A stretch of 64,000 nucleotides of DNA from Pseudonocardia sp. MH-G8 (GTDB taxonomy: Bacteria; Actinomycetota; Actinomycetes; Mycobacteriales; Pseudonocardiaceae): contig NZ_NKYF01000008.1 of NCBI RefSeq assembly GCF_002262885.1, positions 124,001-188,000 on the forward strand, in the 5' to 3' direction. This document shows positions 42,610 to 51,577 of this stretch, piece by piece (within the stretch, counting starts at the first letter, position 1; the number at the start of each line of letters is the position of its first letter). Below the pieces are notes generated by a model. The model did no database searches and was not told the origin of the DNA. It saw nothing but the letters and a program-made list of their open reading frames with translations. A program made the translations under genes and the position numbers.

Positions 42610-43965
42610 CTACATCGCGCCGGGTCGGTCTGCGCGCCCGTGATGGGTGCGGAACACGTCGCCGGGGTCGACGGCGCGCTTGACCGCGGCGAGCCGGTCG
42701 ACATCGGCCGGTAGGTAGGCGGTGGCGAGCTGCGCGGCGGTCACGTCCGGCCCGGACAGGAAGTTCACGCAGGCCCCGCCGGTGCTCCACGGCGCCATCG
42801 CCGTGAACAGCCGGTCGTAGGCCGCGTGCACCGCAGGGACCCGCTCGGGTTCCGCGGTCGCGCCCGCGTACAGCACGAAGGCGCCGTCGCGGCGGGCGAG
42901 CGCGCTCGGCACCGCCCCGGGCCGGGCGAGCGCCCCGCCCATCAACCGCAACTCGACCAGGTGCGGCGCGTCCGCGTCGGGCCCCGCATGGCGCAGCAGC
43001 TCCGCCACGGCGGCGGCGTCGAGGGACGCGAGCATGGTGTTGCGGGCGTGGAACGGCACCGGTGTCGTCGGCTCGGCGTGGATCGACCCGACAGCCGAGT
43101 ACGGCATCTCCACGACGGTGTCACTCATCGGCCGGCCACCGCCCACGAGGTCGCGGAACGGCCGCACCAGCCGCGTCCCTTCCTCGGCGCTGCCGGTGAA
43201 CGCGAACCGGAGGTGGACGACGTACCGGCCGCGCAGCGCGTCGGGCAGGACGGGCAGGTCCGGCATCCGGATCAACAGCACCGACGAGCCCATCGATTCG
43301 GGCGCGGTGCGCGCCCACTCCGCCCAGGTGGTGAGGACGCGCTCGGCGTCGGTGGCGGCGAAGTGCATGCCACCCCCGTACAGCCGTGCCACCGGGTGCA
43401 GGTCGATCTCGATCGCGACCACGACGCCGAGCGTGCCCTTGCCGCCCCCGCGCAACGCCCAGAACAGCTCGGTCTCCTCGGTGGCGCTCGCCCGGCGCAG
43501 CACGCCGTCGGCGGTGACGACCTCGAGTGCGCGGACGTGGTCCACGGCCCAGCCGAGGCTGCGTCCGAGCATCCCGATGCCGCCGCCGAGGTGGTAGGAG
43601 ACCACTCCGACCTCGGGCGACGAACCGTTCAGCGGGGCCAGACCGTGCTCGGCGGCCGCGCGGACCAGCGCACTCCCGCGGACGCCCGCCTCGACCCGCG
43701 CCGTGCGGGCGACGGGGTCGATCGTGATGCCGTCCATCCGGGAGGTGTTGATCAGGACGCTGCCGTCGGCGCTGCGGGAGGGCCCGTGGCCGGTCGCCTG
43801 CACGGCCACGCCGAGGCCGCGCGTGGTGGCGTAGCGGATCGCAGCGACGACGTCGTCGACGGAGGCTGCGGGCACGACCACCTCGGGCTTGTGGTCGACA
43901 GCGAGGTTGTAGCCGGTGCGCCCGGTGTCGTAGCCCTGATCGCCGGGTGAGAGGAAGTTCGTCAT
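42610..43965 (-). CDS. FAD-linked oxidase (berberine-bridge type)
   Basis: This 451-residue PCMH-type flavoprotein has KPEVVVPAASVDDVVAAIRY and ATGHGPSRSADGSVLINTSR, with the histidine that usually carries FAD. SYHLGGGIGMLGRSLGWAVD follows; the second covalent cysteine is absent. The C-terminal BBE-like stretch is CVNFLSGPDV. It is divergent from the LysR gene at 44036 and probably under its control. It converges with the R2lox gene, whose stop is 19 bp away. The substrate may be a sugar or an alkaloid-like alcohol. Confidence 0.85.
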   Translation of the reverse strand: MTNFLSPGDQGYDTGRTGYNLAVDHKPEVVVPAASVDDVVAAIRYATTRGLGVAVQATGHGPSRSADGSVLINTSRMDGITIDPVARTARVEAGVRGSALVRAAAEHGLAPLNGSSPEVGVVSYHLGGGIGMLGRSLGWAVDHVRALEVVTADGVLRRASATEETELFWALRGGGKGTLGVVVAIEIDLHPVARLYGGGMHFAATDAERVLTTWAEWARTAPESMGSSVLLIRMPDLPVLPDALRGRYVVHLRFAFTGSAEEGTRLVRPFRDLVGGGRPMSDTVVEMPYSAVGSIHAEPTTPVPFHARNTMLASLDAAAVAELLRHAGPDADAPHLVELRLMGGALARPGAVPSALARRDGAFVLYAGATAEPERVPAVHAAYDRLFTAMAPWSTGGACVNFLSGPDVTAAQLATAYLPADVDRLAAVKRAVDPGDVFRTHHGRADRPGAM

Positions 43966-44021
43966 GCCTCGACTATCTGCGCGTTGACCTGCGGGAACAA
44001 TGACGGGGTCAGCATGGACTG

Positions 44022-44037
44022 ATAATCTGAGAGTTAT
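44022..44037. promoter_or_regulatory. Possible LysR binding site
   Basis: ATAA (44022-44025) and TTAT (44034-44037) form an AT-rich inverted repeat across eight bases, right at the LysR start codon and 57 bp from the divergent oxidase start. It is the only AT-rich dyad in the 70-bp gap. Confidence 0.4.
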
Positions 44038-44878
44038 GGAACGCCGGGAGATCGAGATCTTCCTGACCCTCGCCGAGGAGCTGCACTTCGGGCGTACGGC
44101 GGAGCGGTTGCTCGTCTCCCAGGCCCGCGTCAGCCAGACGATCGCGAAGCTGGAGCGGCGGTTCGGCGTCTCCCTGTTCGAGCGCACGAGCCGGCGCGTC
44201 GCCCTCACCCCGGTCGGCGCCGCGCTCTACACGGACGTCCGCGCCGGCCACGACCGCATCGAGAAGGGCGTGGCCGCGGCGGTCGCCGCGGGACGCGGGG
44301 TCACCGGCACGCTCGCCGTCGGGCTGGAGGCGCCGGCGGTGGCGGAGCTCGCCGCGGGCGCCTTCGCCCGCTTCCGGGCGCGGCACCCCGGTGTCGAGGT
44401 CGTGTTCCGCGAGACCGGCTTCACCGACCCGCTGGACCTGTTGCGCGCCGGGGACGTGGACGTCGCCGTCACGAACGCGCCGGTCGACGAGGACGGGTTC
44501 GAGGAGGGCCCCGAGGTGTACCGCGAGCCCGCCGTGCTCGCGATGGCGCGGGCGCACCGCCTGGCGGCGCGGGAAACGGTGGCGTTGCCCGACCTCGACG
44601 GCGAGACCGTCTTCCGGGCCGGCCGCCGCGCCGCGCCGTACCGGCGGGAGCCCGACCGCACCGCCGCCACCCTGCTGGACCTCATGGCGCTCATCGCCGC
44701 AGGTGAAGGGGTCTGCCCGCTGGCCGCGCACGCCGCGGACTACTTCGCCCGCCCGAGCCTGGCCATGGTGCCGTTCGCGCCGGGCTCGCCTTCGGTGCGC
44801 TGGGTGCTGTGCTGGCGTCGCGGACAGCGCACGGCCCGCGTCGCGGCGCTCGCCGCGGCCGTGTCGCCCGGGACCTGA
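44036..44878 (+). CDS. LysR-family transcriptional regulator
   Basis: This 280-residue protein has an N-terminal LysR helix-turn-helix (REIEIFLTLAEELHFGRTAE, then RLLVSQARVSQTIAKLERRF, FERTSRRVALTPVG) and a periplasmic-binding-like effector domain. The ATG at 44036 was chosen because the LysR pattern begins there. It is divergent from the FAD oxidase and probably regulates it and itself. Confidence 0.9.
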   Translation: MERREIEIFLTLAEELHFGRTAERLLVSQARVSQTIAKLERRFGVSLFERTSRRVALTPVGAALYTDVRAGHDRIEKGVAAAVAAGRGVTGTLAVGLEAPAVAELAAGAFARFRARHPGVEVVFRETGFTDPLDLLRAGDVDVAVTNAPVDEDGFEEGPEVYREPAVLAMARAHRLAARETVALPDLDGETVFRAGRRAAPYRREPDRTAATLLDLMALIAAGEGVCPLAAHAADYFARPSLAMVPFAPGSPSVRWVLCWRRGQRTARVAALAAAVSPGT

Positions 44879-44945
44879 CCGCGACCCCCGGTCGAGGCGG
44901 GACGCGCGCCTCCACGTCGAGGACCTGCACCCGCCGGACGTCCCG

Positions 44946-46121
44946 TCAGCCGGCGGCGCTCGAGGGCAGGGTGACCCGCACCTGCAGCCCGCCCTCCCGG
45001 CGCGGGTGCAGGTCGATCGCGCCGCCGTGCGCACGGGTGATCGCGGCGACGATGGACAACCCGAGCCCCAGCCCGCGGTCCCCGGTGCGCGCCGGGCCGA
45101 GCCTGCGGAACGGCTCGAGCAGGTCCGCAGCCCGCCCGGGCGGGACGGCCGGACCGCTGTTGGTCACGGTCAGCACCACGCGGTCCCGCCCGCTCGAGGT
45201 CGAGACGCGCACCCAGCCGCCGGGCACGTTGTGACGCTCGGCGTTGGAGAGCAGGTTGACGACCAGCCGTGCGAGCAGCTCCGGATCGCCGGCGACGGTG
45301 GCGGGGGCGAGTGCGGCGTCGATGCGGATCGCGGGTGACTCGCGGTCGGCGTCCAGCGCGGTCCGCGTCACGGCAGCCAGGTCGACCTCCTCCCGGTGGT
45401 CGAGGCCCTGCTGGCTGCGCGCCAGGGTGAGCAGGGCCTCGATGATGCGGTTCTGGTGCTCACCGGAGGCGAGCAGCCGTCGCAGCGTGTCGCGCAGGGA
45501 GCCGGACGTCGCTCCCGGGTCGCCCAGTGCCACCTCGATCGTGGTGCGTTGCAGCGTCAACGGCGTGCGCAGCTCGTGGGAGGCGTCGGCGACGAACCGC
45601 CGCTGCGCGGTGAACGCGCGCTCCAACCGATCCAGCAGGCCGTCGAAGGTGTCGGCCAGCTCCTTCAGCTCGTCGTCGGGGCCGGTGGCGGCGAGCCGCC
45701 GGTCGAGGTCGTCCGCGGAGATCCGCCGCACGGTGGCCGTCATCGTGGCGAGCGGGCGGAGCACGCGCCCGGCGACCAGCCAGCCCAGCGCCAGGGAGGC
45801 CACGCCCATGACCGCGAGCGCGAGCACCGAACTGACCAGGAGCCGCTGCACGTCGATCGTGCGCTGCCCGCCGATCCGGCCCTCGGGAACGGCCGCGGTC
45901 GGCGGGGGCGCCGGGGGCTGCGGGATCGCGCCGCTCCCGTCGGGTGCCGGCGGCGCGGGGGGCGGGGACGGTGCGGGCGGGATCTCGGGCAGTGGCGCGT
46001 GCGCGGCCAGCACGTACACGAGCACGACGAGCAGGATCCCGGTCGTCAGGAACAGCCCGGTGTAGAGCACGGTGATCCGGAGCCGGACGGTACCGGTGGG
46101 CCGCCCGGGCGCCGGCGGCAT
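44946..46121 (-). CDS. OmpR-class sensor histidine kinase
   Basis: This 391-residue kinase has two transmembrane helices (residues about 16-40 and 92-118). They bracket a roughly 50-residue extracytoplasmic loop made mostly of proline. A HAMP domain follows, then FVADASHELRTPLTLQ with His182 and a HATPase part (NLLSNAERHNVPGG; GDRGLGLGLSIVAAITRAHG). Its start shares a base with the regulator's stop (TGATG), so both are coupled. Confidence 0.92.
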   Translation of the reverse strand: MPPAPGRPTGTVRLRITVLYTGLFLTTGILLVVLVYVLAAHAPLPEIPPAPSPPPAPPAPDGSGAIPQPPAPPPTAAVPEGRIGGQRTIDVQRLLVSSVLALAVMGVASLALGWLVAGRVLRPLATMTATVRRISADDLDRRLAATGPDDELKELADTFDGLLDRLERAFTAQRRFVADASHELRTPLTLQRTTIEVALGDPGATSGSLRDTLRRLLASGEHQNRIIEALLTLARSQQGLDHREEVDLAAVTRTALDADRESPAIRIDAALAPATVAGDPELLARLVVNLLSNAERHNVPGGWVRVSTSSGRDRVVLTVTNSGPAVPPGRAADLLEPFRRLGPARTGDRGLGLGLSIVAAITRAHGGAIDLHPRREGGLQVRVTLPSSAAG

Positions 46122-46774
46122 CAGAGCCGGTACCCGGCCTGTGGCACCGTCTCGATCAGCGGCGGGTCCCCGAGCTTGCGGCGCAACCGGCTCACGGTCA
46201 CCTTCACCGACTGCGTGAACGGGTCGGCGGCCTCGTCCCACGCCTTCTCCAGGAGGCGTTCGGCGGACACGACGGCGCCGTCCGCGGACAGCAGCAGCTC
46301 CAGCACGGCGAACTCCTTGGGGCTCAGCCCCAGACGCCGCCCGTCGCGGGTGGCCACCCGGCGGGCCGTGTCCAGCCGGAGACCCGCGTGCTCCAGCACC
46401 GGCGGCAGTGCCGGCTGCAACCGCCGGCCCAGCGCGCGGATCCGGGCCACCAGCTCGGCGAAGGCGAAGGGCTTGGGCAGGTAGTCGTCGGCGCCGAGCC
46501 CCAGGCCCGCCACGCGGTCGGCGATGGTGCCGGCCGCGGTCAGCATGAGCACCCGCGCGTCGCACCGTCGGGCGGCGAGGGACCGGCAGACCTCGTCGCC
46601 GTGCACACCGGGCAGGTCGCGATCCAGGACGATGACGTCGTAGTCGTGGATCCCGGCCCGGTAGAGCGCGGTGCCGCCGTCCAGCGCGACGTCGACGGCC
46701 ATGCCCTCGCGGGCCAGCCCGGTGGCCAGGGTCCCGGCGAGTTCCTCGTGGTCCTCGACGATCAGCACGCGCAC
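46121..46774 (-). CDS. OmpR/PhoB-family response regulator
   Basis: This 217-residue regulator has a receiver (VRVLIVEDHEELAGTLATGL; Asp51 in VIVLDRDLPGVHGDE; K in YLPKPFAFAEL) and a winged helix (LSPKEFAVLELLLSADGAVV; DPFTQSVKVTVSRLRRKLGD). GTG start at 46774. It is coupled to the kinase and divergent from the secreted-protein gene at 46882, which lies 107 bp away and is a likely target. Confidence 0.93.
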   Translation of the reverse strand: MRVLIVEDHEELAGTLATGLAREGMAVDVALDGGTALYRAGIHDYDVIVLDRDLPGVHGDEVCRSLAARRCDARVLMLTAAGTIADRVAGLGLGADDYLPKPFAFAELVARIRALGRRLQPALPPVLEHAGLRLDTARRVATRDGRRLGLSPKEFAVLELLLSADGAVVSAERLLEKAWDEAADPFTQSVKVTVSRLRRKLGDPPLIETVPQAGYRL

Positions 46775-46881
46775 GTCTGCAGCATCCCGGGTGCCGGGTT
46801 GCGGTGGGGTCACAACCGCCGTTCCCGCGCCGAAACCGGCCGGACGCTCTGATGGCCCTCCCACCGAACGGAGGATCGAGC

Positions 46882-47226
46882 ATGACCACACCCGCCCGCA
46901 CCATCGCCGTCGTCGCAGCCGCGACCACGATCCTGACGGTCACGGCCTCGGCCGTGGCCCCGGAGGCGACCGCCGATCCGGTCGACGGCTACGTCGCGTG
47001 CATGCGCGCCCACGGCCTGCCCGGTTTCCCGGACGGCACCGTGACCGAGGACGGCCGGCTGCAGCTGGAACCCGGTGCCGGGGGCATCGACCCGTTCTCG
47101 TCCGTCTACCGAGCCGCCGCAGCGGCGTGCGACGGCGAGCTGCCCCCTGGAGCCGCCTTGCCCGTGGACCCGCAGCCGCCCTCGGCACCGGCGCCGCCCC
47201 CGCCGCCCGCGGTTCCGGGGCGCTGA
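46882..47226 (+). CDS. Small secreted protein (CMRAHG-type)
   Basis: This 114-residue protein begins with a signal peptide (RTIAVVAAATTILTVTASAV), followed by ADPVDGYVACMRAHGLPGFP, DGTVTEDGRLQL and RAAAAACDGELPPG, then a proline-rich tail. The two cysteines (CMRAHG and ACDG) are typical of a family found beside actinobacterial two-component systems. GGAGG lies before the start. It may be sensed by, or controlled by, the adjacent kinase-regulator pair. The function is unknown. Confidence 0.75.
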   Translation: MTTPARTIAVVAAATTILTVTASAVAPEATADPVDGYVACMRAHGLPGFPDGTVTEDGRLQLEPGAGGIDPFSSVYRAAAAACDGELPPGAALPVDPQPPSAPAPPPPPAVPGR

Positions 47227-47373
47227 TCACCGGCCCACGATCGGGGCGCGCCTCCCACCGCGATCCCGCCGGGAACCGGCACTCTCGCGCGCGACCCTCG
47301 GACGGAGAGCGAGCTGCGTACTACGCCTGGGTGACGCGCTCCGCTCCATTCGGAGCAACTTCCGATCCGAACC

Positions 47374-47387
47374 TAACTCGCGAGTAA
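47374..47387. promoter_or_regulatory. Palindromic operator upstream of the mce operon
   Basis: A perfect 10-bp palindrome ACTCGCGAGT (47376-47385) has partly symmetric flanks (T..A). It sits about 100 bp upstream of the first mce gene in the 257-bp gap that must hold the operon promoter. The size and symmetry suit a TetR- or GntR-type repressor, the usual controllers of mce operons. No regulator gene is adjacent. Confidence 0.5.
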
Positions 47388-47483
47388 CCCGCCCCACGGG
47401 ATGTCGTTGTGCGGTTGTGGGCAGCCGGCCGCCCGAGCGTTGGCAGTGCCGGCGAGCCCCTCGGAACGGTTCGGGAGGCCTTG

Positions 47484-48629
47484 GTGGCGGGCGTAGAGGT
47501 GAAGGTCGAAGGGCTCTCGAAGTCCTTCGGGCGCGCCAACATCTGGTCCGACGTGTCCCTGACACTGCCGCCCGGCGAGGTCTCGGTGCTGCTCGGGCCC
47601 TCGGGCACGGGCAAGTCGGTGTTCCTCAAGACTCTGATCGGCCTGCTCAAGCCCGAGCGGGGGTCGATCGTCATCCACGACACCGACCTGGTGCGCTGCT
47701 CGGAGTCGCGGCTCTACGAGCTGCGCAAGCTGTTCGGCGTGCTGTTCCAGGACGGCGCGCTGTTCGGCTCGATGAACCTCTACGACAACATCGCCTTCCC
47801 GCTGCGCGAGCACACCTCGAAGTCGGAGTCGGAGATCCGCGACATCGTCGACGAGAAGATGGCGCTGGTCGGGCTCACCGGCGACGAGATGAAGCTGCCC
47901 GGCGAGATCTCCGGCGGCATGCGCAAGCGTGCCGGCCTGGCGCGGGCGCTGGTGCTCGAGCCCGAGATCATCCTGTTCGACGAGCCGGACTCGGGACTCG
48001 ACCCGGTGCGCACGGCCTACATCAACCAGCTGATCGTCGACCTGAACGCCCAGACGGACGCGACGTTCCTGATCGTCACCCACGACATCAACACCGCGCA
48101 GACCGTGCCGGACAACATCGGCATGCTCTACCGCAAGCGCCTGGCGATGTTCGGCCCGCGCGAGGTGCTGTTGACGTCGGAGGAGCCGGCGGTGGCGCAG
48201 TTCCTCAACGGTCGCACGCAGGGCCCGATCGGCATGGCGGAGGAGAAGGACGCAGCGCAGGCCGCCCGGGAGATGGAGGAGGCGGGCCAGCTGGAAGGGC
48301 TGCCGGCGCTCAAGCCCCAGCTCCAGCCCAGCCCGGGTGTCGGGGAGCGCATGGCGGTCGGCCGCCGCCGCGACCGGGTGCTGCAGATGCTGCACACGCT
48401 GCCGCCCGCGGCGCAGCAGGCCATCCGGGACAGCTACGCCGAGGACCCGCTCCCGTACGAGCCGCCGACCGGCCCGATCCAGAAGCCGGGCCTGCCACCG
48501 AAGAGGTCCGCGGGCATGGCCTACGCCGCTCCCGAAGTCACCGACCTGCAGGGGTACGACCCCGGCTACGACGCCACCCAGTCCTTGCGGCCCTCACCCG
48601 CGTCCCGCCCCCGCTGGCGCAGGCGCTGA
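47484..48629 (+). CDS. mkl: Mce transport ATPase (Mkl/MlaF-like)
   Basis: This 381-residue ABC ATPase has Walker A GPSGTGKS (38-45), signature LPGEISGGMRKRAGLARALV and Walker B IILFDEPDSGLDP. The C-terminal 130 residues are a Mkl-type extension with polar and proline-rich segments. GTG 47484 is chosen, with GGGAGG five bases upstream; TTG 47481 is possible. It powers the YrbE permeases of this operon and is 8 bp upstream of yrbEA. Confidence 0.94.
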   Translation: MAGVEVKVEGLSKSFGRANIWSDVSLTLPPGEVSVLLGPSGTGKSVFLKTLIGLLKPERGSIVIHDTDLVRCSESRLYELRKLFGVLFQDGALFGSMNLYDNIAFPLREHTSKSESEIRDIVDEKMALVGLTGDEMKLPGEISGGMRKRAGLARALVLEPEIILFDEPDSGLDPVRTAYINQLIVDLNAQTDATFLIVTHDINTAQTVPDNIGMLYRKRLAMFGPREVLLTSEEPAVAQFLNGRTQGPIGMAEEKDAAQAAREMEEAGQLEGLPALKPQLQPSPGVGERMAVGRRRDRVLQMLHTLPPAAQQAIRDSYAEDPLPYEPPTGPIQKPGLPPKRSAGMAYAAPEVTDLQGYDPGYDATQSLRPSPASRPRWRRR

Positions 48630-48637
48630 GGTAGTCG

Positions 48638-49417
48638 ATGACCTCTCCCGCCCCGATCACCCGTGCGCTGACGCCGGTCGGCAGGCTGTTCGCGCTCGCC
48701 ATCGACATCGTGCGCACGTCGTTCAAGCCGCCGTTCCAGCTGCGTGAGTACATCGAGCAGACCTGGTTCGTCACGAAGGTCTCGGCGCTGCCGACGGCGC
48801 TGTTCACGATCCCGTTCGGCGCCACGATCGCGCTGCTGCTGGCCGAGCTCACCCGCCAGTTCGGCGCGCAGAGCCAGACCGGCGCCGGCGCGGTGCTCGC
48901 GATCGTGCAGCAGGCCGCCCCGATCGTCACCGCGCTGCTGATCGCCGGGGCCGGCGGCAGCGCGGTCTGCGCCGACCTGGGCGCGCGGACGATCCGCGAG
49001 GAGATCGACGCCATGAAGGTGCTCGGGATCTCGCCGATCCAGCGCCTCGTCGTGCCGCGGGTGCTCGCGATGGCCACGACGGCGGTGGTGCTCAACGGGC
49101 TGGCGAGCGTGGTGGGCGTCGGCGGCGGCTACTTCTTCAACGTCATCGTGCAGGGCGGCACGCCGGGCGCGTACATCGCCAGCTTCTCGGCCGTGGCCCA
49201 GGTGTCCGACATCGTCGTGAGCGAGCTCAAGGCGTTCCTCTTCGGTTTCACGGCAGGTGTCGTGGCGGCCTACCGGGGGCTCAACCCGCCGCCGGGGCCG
49301 AAGGGCGTCGGGGACGCGGTGAACCAGTCGGTGGTCATCTCCTTCGTGCTGGTGTTCCTGATCAACCTGGTGCTGACGGGCCTGTACCTCGAGCTCGTCC
49401 CGCCGAAGGGGTCGTGA
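48638..49417 (+). CDS. yrbEA: Mce permease YrbEA (MlaE family)
   Basis: This 259-residue MlaE permease has about five hydrophobic helices and the conserved cytosolic EDKL-like segment IREEIDAMKVLGISPIQRLV, which contacts the ATPase. The neighbouring YrbEB starts one base after its stop. Together they form the membrane channel of the Mce importer. Confidence 0.95.
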   Translation: MTSPAPITRALTPVGRLFALAIDIVRTSFKPPFQLREYIEQTWFVTKVSALPTALFTIPFGATIALLLAELTRQFGAQSQTGAGAVLAIVQQAAPIVTALLIAGAGGSAVCADLGARTIREEIDAMKVLGISPIQRLVVPRVLAMATTAVVLNGLASVVGVGGGYFFNVIVQGGTPGAYIASFSAVAQVSDIVVSELKAFLFGFTAGVVAAYRGLNPPPGPKGVGDAVNQSVVISFVLVFLINLVLTGLYLELVPPKGS

Positions 49418-49418
49418 C

Positions 49419-50258
49419 GTGGCACTGCGCAGCGGTCGTGCGCGGCGGTTGGCGGAGGTGCCGCTGAACGCGCTGGAGGAGCTGGGCGACCAGCTCTCGC
49501 TCTACGCCCGCGCCATCGCCTGGACGCCGCGCACCCTGCGCCGCTACCGGGGCGAGATCGGCCGGCTGCTCGCCGAGGTCAGCTTCGGGTCCGGCGCGCT
49601 GATCGTCATCCTCGGCACGGCGGGCGTGATGCTGTCGCTGTCGCTGTTCGTCGGCTCCCTGGTGGGCCTGCAGGGCTTCCGCGCCCTCGACTCGCTCGGC
49701 GTCGAGGCGCTCACCGGCTTCATCACCGCGTACTTCAACACCCGCGACATCGCCCCGCTGGTGGCCGCGGCAGCACTGACGGCCACGCTCGGCGCCGGGT
49801 TCACGGCGCAGCTCGGCGCGATGCGGATCTCGGAGGAGATCGACGCGCTGGAGGTGATGGCGGTGCCCAGCGTGCCGTTCCTCATCACCACGCGCGTGAT
49901 CGCGGGCGTCATCGCGATCATCCCGATGTACACGATCGGCCTGCTGGCGAGCTTCGTCGCGTCGCGGCTGAACGTCACGGTGATCAACCAGCTGCCCGGC
50001 GGCACGTACGACCACTACTTCAACCTGTTCCTGCCGGTGAGCGACGTCCTCTACTCCTACCTCAAGGTGATCGTGTTCGCGATCATGGTCATCTTGATCC
50101 ACTGCCACTACGGCTACACGGCGCGGGGCGGCCCCTCGGGCGTCGGGATCGCGGTGGGCCGCTCGGTGCGGCTGTCGATCGTGAGCACGGCGATCATGGA
50201 CTTCTTCCTCACGCTGGTCCTGTACGGCACCGAGACGTCGGTGAGGGTTTCCGGATGA
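49419..50258 (+). CDS. yrbEB: Mce permease YrbEB (MlaE family)
   Basis: This 279-residue partner of YrbEA has ISEEIDALEVMAVPSVPFLI and further MlaE helices (IVILGTAGVMLSLSLFVGSL; GLLASFVASRLNVTVINQL). GTG start. Its stop overlaps mceA (ATGA). It is the second half of the heterodimeric permease. Confidence 0.95.
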   Translation: MALRSGRARRLAEVPLNALEELGDQLSLYARAIAWTPRTLRRYRGEIGRLLAEVSFGSGALIVILGTAGVMLSLSLFVGSLVGLQGFRALDSLGVEALTGFITAYFNTRDIAPLVAAAALTATLGAGFTAQLGAMRISEEIDALEVMAVPSVPFLITTRVIAGVIAIIPMYTIGLLASFVASRLNVTVINQLPGGTYDHYFNLFLPVSDVLYSYLKVIVFAIMVILIHCHYGYTARGGPSGVGIAVGRSVRLSIVSTAIMDFFLTLVLYGTETSVRVSG

Positions 50259-51577
50259 TCAAGCGTCGTCTGCAGGGGCTGCTGTTCGTGGTCGTGCTGC
50301 TCGCCCTGAGCGGCCTCGCCGTCGGCGAGTACGCCGGCGCGTTCGACGCCGGCGTGCCGGTCACGCTGCAGGTCGAGCGGGTGGGCAACCAGCTCGGCGA
50401 GCGCGCCGACGTGAAGGTGCGCGGCCTGAACGTCGGCGAGGTCGAGTCGGTGAGCACCGACGGCGACGCCGCCACCGTCGAGCTGCGCATCGACCCGGAC
50501 AAGGTCGGGCAGATCCCCGCCGACGTCTCGGCGCGGCTGATCCCCAAGACCCTGTTCGGCGAGCGGTACGTCTCGCTCGTGCTGCCCGACGGGCCGCAGT
50601 CGGCATCGCGGTCGGCCCCGCTGGCGGCCGGTGACGTCATCCCGATGGACCGCAGCGACGCCGCCCGCGAGGTGGAGCGTGTGCTGGACGGGTTGTTGCC
50701 GCTGCTCACCGCCGTGGAGCCGCAGGACCTGGCCACCACCCTCGGGGCGCTGTCGCAGGCGCTGGCCGGGCGGGGCGAGGACCTGGGCGAGACGCTGGTG
50801 CGGCTGCAGGAGCTGACCGGCGGGCTCCGCCCGGCGATCCCGGACCTGCAGGAGGACATCACCCAGCTCGCCGACTTCTCCGGCAACCTCGACGAGGCGG
50901 CGCCCGACCTGCTCGACGCGCTGGAGGACTTCACCGTCACCAGCCGCACGGTCGTCGAGCAGCGTGAGCAGCTGCGCGAGCTGCTGACCGGCCTCACCGG
51001 GGCCTCGGACGACCTGCGCGGCTTCCTCGACGCCAACGGCGAGAACATCATCGGGCTCGCCGACTCGGCCCGCCCGACGCTCGAGACCCTCGCGCGGTAC
51101 TCCCCGGAGTTCCCGTGCCTGCTCGACCAGGTCGCGGGTCTGGTGCCTCGGCTCGACGAGGCGTTCGGTGCCGGCAGCGACCGGCCCGGGCTGCGCGTCA
51201 CGCTCGAGATCGTCGCCAACCAGGGCAAGTACGTGCCGGACCAGGACGAGCCGCGCTACCTCGACGACCGTGGTCCGCGCTGCTACCCGATCATGGAGCT
51301 GAGCCCCGAGCAGCCCCCCGACGGCCCGTTCGAGGACGGGACGAAGCCGCACGACAACCCGTCGATCGGCACCCTGTACGGCGACGCGGAGGATTTCGAC
51401 GCGGTGCCGACGTCCTTCGGCGGCACCGGCATGGGCGTGCCGAACTCCCCTGGTGAGCAGCAGATGGTCGCCGAGCTGCTCGCCGTCCAGGACGGCACGT
51501 CGCCCGACGCGGTGCCGGCGTGGAGCACGATGCTCGTGGGTCCGCTGTACCGGGGGACCGAGGTGACGGTGACATGA
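50255..51577 (+). CDS. mceA: Mce family protein MceA
   Basis: This 440-residue protein has an N-terminal transmembrane anchor (LLFVVVLLALSGLAVGEYAG). The MCE beta domain follows (VTLQVERVGNQLGERADVKV; RGLNVGEVESVST), with long helical segments of coiled-coil character after it. MCE proteins assemble a hexameric tunnel in the cell envelope that carries lipids or sterols to the permease. It overlaps both neighbours by four bases. Confidence 0.95.
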   Translation: MIKRRLQGLLFVVVLLALSGLAVGEYAGAFDAGVPVTLQVERVGNQLGERADVKVRGLNVGEVESVSTDGDAATVELRIDPDKVGQIPADVSARLIPKTLFGERYVSLVLPDGPQSASRSAPLAAGDVIPMDRSDAAREVERVLDGLLPLLTAVEPQDLATTLGALSQALAGRGEDLGETLVRLQELTGGLRPAIPDLQEDITQLADFSGNLDEAAPDLLDALEDFTVTSRTVVEQREQLRELLTGLTGASDDLRGFLDANGENIIGLADSARPTLETLARYSPEFPCLLDQVAGLVPRLDEAFGAGSDRPGLRVTLEIVANQGKYVPDQDEPRYLDDRGPRCYPIMELSPEQPPDGPFEDGTKPHDNPSIGTLYGDAEDFDAVPTSFGGTGMGVPNSPGEQQMVAELLAVQDGTSPDAVPAWSTMLVGPLYRGTEVTVT

